8,822 nt of DNA from Desulfobacteraceae bacterium (GTDB taxonomy: Bacteria > Desulfobacterota > Desulfobacteria > Desulfobacterales > BuS5): the NCBI GenBank assembly GCA_030592105.1, contig JAUVKE010000088.1, positions 1-8,822 of the forward strand. The letters are read 5' to 3'. A program made the position numbers and the translations under genes. Below are positions 7,019 through 8,822 of this stretch, one piece after another. The number at the start of each line of letters is the position of its first letter. Positions within the stretch are counted from its first letter, which is position 1. Below the pieces are notes generated by a model that made no database searches, was not told the DNA's origin, and saw only the letters and a list, made by a program, of their open reading frames with translations.

Positions 7019-8314
7019 TCAGTCAAGCTGAAAAGCACGCTCCCCATGAATTGCAGTATCAAGACCCAGAACCTCATCATCTTTTTCAACTCTTATCCCC
7101 CCTGTAATCAGTTTTGTCACATAAATTACAATCAGGGTTCCAATGCCCGAGAATCCTGCTGTAATAACAATGGAAAGGGCCTGGATTCCAACCTGTTTTG
7201 GATTTCCGTAAAAAAGACCGGAAACACCCGAAGTAACTTCAGGGGATGCAAAGAGTCCCGTTGCAATAGCACCCCAGACCCCACACATTCCGTGAACTCC
7301 AAAAGCATCAAGGGAATCATCATATCCCATGCGATGTTTTAAAACAGAAACACTAAAAAAACCGATGAGACCTGCAACAAGGCCGATGATTATAGATGCG
7401 GGCATGGTAACAAAACCGGCTGCCGGGGTAATACCCACAAGGCCTGCAACCGCACCCGATGCCATACCGAGCAGGGTCGGTTTTTTGCTGTGAATCCATT
7501 CCCCCATCATCCAGGCAATGCCTCCCATGGCGGCCGACGTGTTTGTTACAAGAAAGGCAGATGCGGCAATTCCGTCAGCAGCAAGGGCGCTTCCTGCATT
7601 AAACCCAAACCACCCGAACCAGAGAAGACCGGCACCAAGGGCTGTGAGAGTAACACTTGACGGAAACATGGCCTCCCTGCCGTAACCGTGCCGTTTGCCT
7701 AAAACAAGACAAAGAACAAGGCCCGCAACACCTGCATTAATATGAACCACGTTTCCACCAGCAAAATCAAGGGCGCCGATTTTGTCTAAAATTCCGCCGC
7801 CCCAGGCCCAATGGCATACAGGGGTATAAATAAAAGTGACCCAGAGGATTGTAAAAACAATCCATGATGAAAATTTCATTCTGTCAACAACTGCACCCAG
7901 AATAAGGGCAACAGTGATACATGCAAAGGTCATCTGAAATACAATAAAAAGATATTCGGGGATGGTTCCACTGATACTATGAATTGAAACACCGTTTAAA
8001 AAGAGTTTTTCAAGATTACCGATCATGTAGTTGACATCTGTCCCGAATGCCAGAGAGTAGCCCCAGCCGACCCAGATAACACTGACAAGGCAATAGGCAA
8101 TAAAGGTCATAGCAAATGTATTTAAAAGGTTCTTTGACCGGGACATTCCTCCGTAAAACAGAGCAAGCCCTGCAGGGGTCATCAGCATAACCAGGGCTGT
8201 TGCCATAATAATCCACGCAGTGTCCCCGGTATCAATGGCATTTTCCCCGGCAAAAGCCGAGGCAATGGAAAAAAATATCATTATTGCGGTTAATCCTGTT
8301 ATTTTTAGTCTCAT
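7019..8314 (-). CDS. amt: Ammonium transporter (Amt/MEP/Rh family)
   Basis: A 431-residue protein from the ATG at 8314. A start at 8326 would add MEDL, but those codons are the Shine-Dalgarno GGAGGA itself, so the downstream ATG is chosen. The signal peptide ends at about residue 22 (ASAFA), as in E. coli AmtB, followed by 11 membrane segments. Conserved pore elements are present: twin histidines His191 (GNVVHINAG) and His341 (FGVHGMCG), Asp183 (ALDFAGG), the phenylalanine gate in FQMTFACIT (126-134), and Phe238 in WFGFNAGSA. The protein imports ammonium across the inner membrane as a trimer. The C-terminal tail (VEKDDEVLGLDTAIHGERAF) is the normal cytoplasmic GlnK-regulated type. No glnB/glnK gene adjoins it downstream, unlike most amt loci; the upstream side is outside the window. 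A sigma-54 promoter candidate upstream suggests nitrogen-limitation control. Confidence 0.97.
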   Translation of the reverse strand: MRLKITGLTAIMIFFSIASAFAGENAIDTGDTAWIIMATALVMLMTPAGLALFYGGMSRSKNLLNTFAMTFIAYCLVSVIWVGWGYSLAFGTDVNYMIGNLEKLFLNGVSIHSISGTIPEYLFIVFQMTFACITVALILGAVVDRMKFSSWIVFTILWVTFIYTPVCHWAWGGGILDKIGALDFAGGNVVHINAGVAGLVLCLVLGKRHGYGREAMFPSSVTLTALGAGLLWFGWFGFNAGSALAADGIAASAFLVTNTSAAMGGIAWMMGEWIHSKKPTLLGMASGAVAGLVGITPAAGFVTMPASIIIGLVAGLIGFFSVSVLKHRMGYDDSLDAFGVHGMCGVWGAIATGLFASPEVTSGVSGLFYGNPKQVGIQALSIVITAGFSGIGTLIVIYVTKLITGGIRVEKDDEVLGLDTAIHGERAFQLD

Positions 8315-8318
8315 TAAA

Positions 8319-8324
8319 TCCTCC
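8319..8324 (-). promoter_or_regulatory. Shine-Dalgarno GGAGGA that fixes the amt start
   Basis: GGAGGA is followed by TTTA and then ATG at 8314. It overlaps the alternative upstream ATG at 8326 (ATGGAGGA), which would itself lack a recognisable ribosome-binding site. The start at 8314 also gives a textbook signal peptide beginning MRLK. Confidence 0.85.
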
Positions 8325-8494
8325 ATAAAATTCTTGCTTAAAATATTAAATTATAAATTTTTAGATAATTAGTCAGTGGTATTATTTCAAGATATAACGC
8401 AATAGATATGCCATTACTTTTGTACGATATAACTTATTGATTTTAAAAGTTATTTGTTTTAATCATCTTTATTTAAAAAAAGAAGATTTAACAT

Positions 8495-8526
8495 ATTTGT
8501 AATTTTTAAAAAAAGAAATTACAAAT
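8495..8526. repeat. Perfect 11-bp inverted repeat in the amt leader
   Basis: ATTTGTAATTT (8495-8505) and AAATTACAAAT (8516-8526) are exact complements around a 10-nt A/T-rich loop. If the -24/-12 promoter at 8547-8563 is real, the repeat begins about 10 nt into the transcript. It could be an operator or a weak RNA hairpin. It is AT-only except for one G/C pair per arm, so its stability is low, and no T-run directly follows on the minus strand. Confidence 0.45.
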
Positions 8527-8546
8527 TTAGCAACAACTGCCGCCTC

Positions 8547-8563
8547 TGCAAAAATCGTACCCC
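8547..8563 (-). promoter_or_regulatory. Candidate sigma-54 (-24/-12) promoter for amt
   Basis: Read on the minus strand the site is GGGGTACGATTTTTGCA, with the diagnostic GG-N10-GC spacing and a perfect TTGCA -12 box. Against the consensus TGGCACG-N4-TTGCA it differs at the first base and at one base of the -24 box (TACG for CACG). It points toward amt with a predicted start near 8536, giving a leader of about 220 nt. Nitrogen-regulated amt genes commonly use sigma-54 with NtrC; no clear NtrC site pair is seen in the 260 bp upstream. Confidence 0.5.
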
Positions 8564-8651
8564 GCAACTAAAAGATCAGGTAAGATTTTGCGGCCTCTTT
8601 TTGAAAGATCACAAATTTCAATTTTTAAATAACCCCTTTTTTGGCACGACG

Positions 8652-8680
8652 CTGACAGTTTTGTCTTTTTTTAATATAAT
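8652..8680 (+). promoter_or_regulatory. Strong sigma-70-type promoter pointing out of the window
   Basis: CTGACA (8652-8657) and a perfect TATAAT (8675-8680) are separated by 17 bp, giving 11 of 12 consensus bases at optimal spacing. It points right, divergent from amt, with a predicted start near 8687. Its target is outside the window: the remaining 136 bp hold no convincing gene start. AT-rich DNA gives chance -10 boxes, but the paired match at exact spacing is better than background. Confidence 0.5.
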
Positions 8681-8822
8681 AATACGTTTTTGAAATTTAT
8701 TGTATATCGAGATACATTTATGTAATATCTGGCATAAAATATTATTTTTTTAAAACCCACCCTGGAATATGTTACATTTTTTTCAATTAATACAGGTAGA
8801 TAGCTTTTATTATACTTTTTTA

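Noticed and set aside
7132..7323. Short minus-strand frame inside amt
   Set aside because: Out-of-frame shadow within a highly conserved Amt region; no start signal.
8640..8657. TTGGCACGACGCTGACA as a plus-strand sigma-54 promoter
   Set aside because: The -24 half is perfect, but the position of the invariant -12 GC is occupied by AC, so the GG-N10-GC rule fails. The overlapping sigma-70 match is better supported.
8769..8822. Open plus-strand frame from ATG (MLHFFQLIQ...) running off the window edge
   Set aside because: Only 18 codons are visible, with GGA too close to the ATG and no recognisable protein similarity; it could be a gene start but cannot be supported from this sequence.

Overview
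The window comes from an AT-rich Gram-negative bacterium. A LolA-fold periplasmic protein, an outer-membrane beta-barrel protein and a periplasmic HtrA protease all imply a double-membrane cell. Gene style, repeat-rich spacers and low GC suggest a Desulfobacterota-like (sulfate-reducer type) deltaproteobacterium, but this is inference; no rRNA or other marker gene is present. All seven supported genes lie on the minus strand, so transcription runs from high to low coordinates.

Right end (8315-8822): a gene-free region upstream of the ammonium transporter. It holds a good -24/-12 (sigma-54 type) promoter candidate pointing at the transporter, an 11-bp perfect inverted repeat in the resulting long leader, and a strong-looking sigma-70 promoter on the plus strand pointing out of the window. 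Next come amt (7019-8314, start corrected by a strong Shine-Dalgarno) and, after a short spacer with a repeat fragment, a membrane-anchored HtrA/Deg protease with one PDZ domain (5818-6924). A perfect 15-bp hairpin with a U-tract ends that unit at about 5677-5715.

Left two thirds (274-5527): a five-gene operon. In order of transcription it encodes a LolA-like periplasmic lipid/lipoprotein-binding protein, two related but different FtsX/LolCE-type permeases, a LolD/MacB-type ATPase, and an outer-membrane beta-barrel protein. Spacers are 10, 111 and 2 bp, and the last pair overlaps by 17 bp. This looks like a complete trans-envelope transport route: inner-membrane type VII ABC extractor, soluble LolA-fold carrier, outer-membrane barrel. 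The substrate is unknown; a lipid or lipoprotein is the natural guess. This operon is the most interesting biological system here.

Mobile or structural repeats decorate the spacers. A 179-bp MITE-like element (95-273) with 18-bp terminal inverted repeats sits exactly against the stop codon of the barrel gene and is flanked by TTA on both sides. An 83-bp hairpin element (5561-5643) with inverted-repeat ends and an 11-bp flanking direct repeat sits in the leader of the transport operon. Related pieces lie at 3458-3517 (between the two permeases) and 6950-6975 (between amt and the protease).
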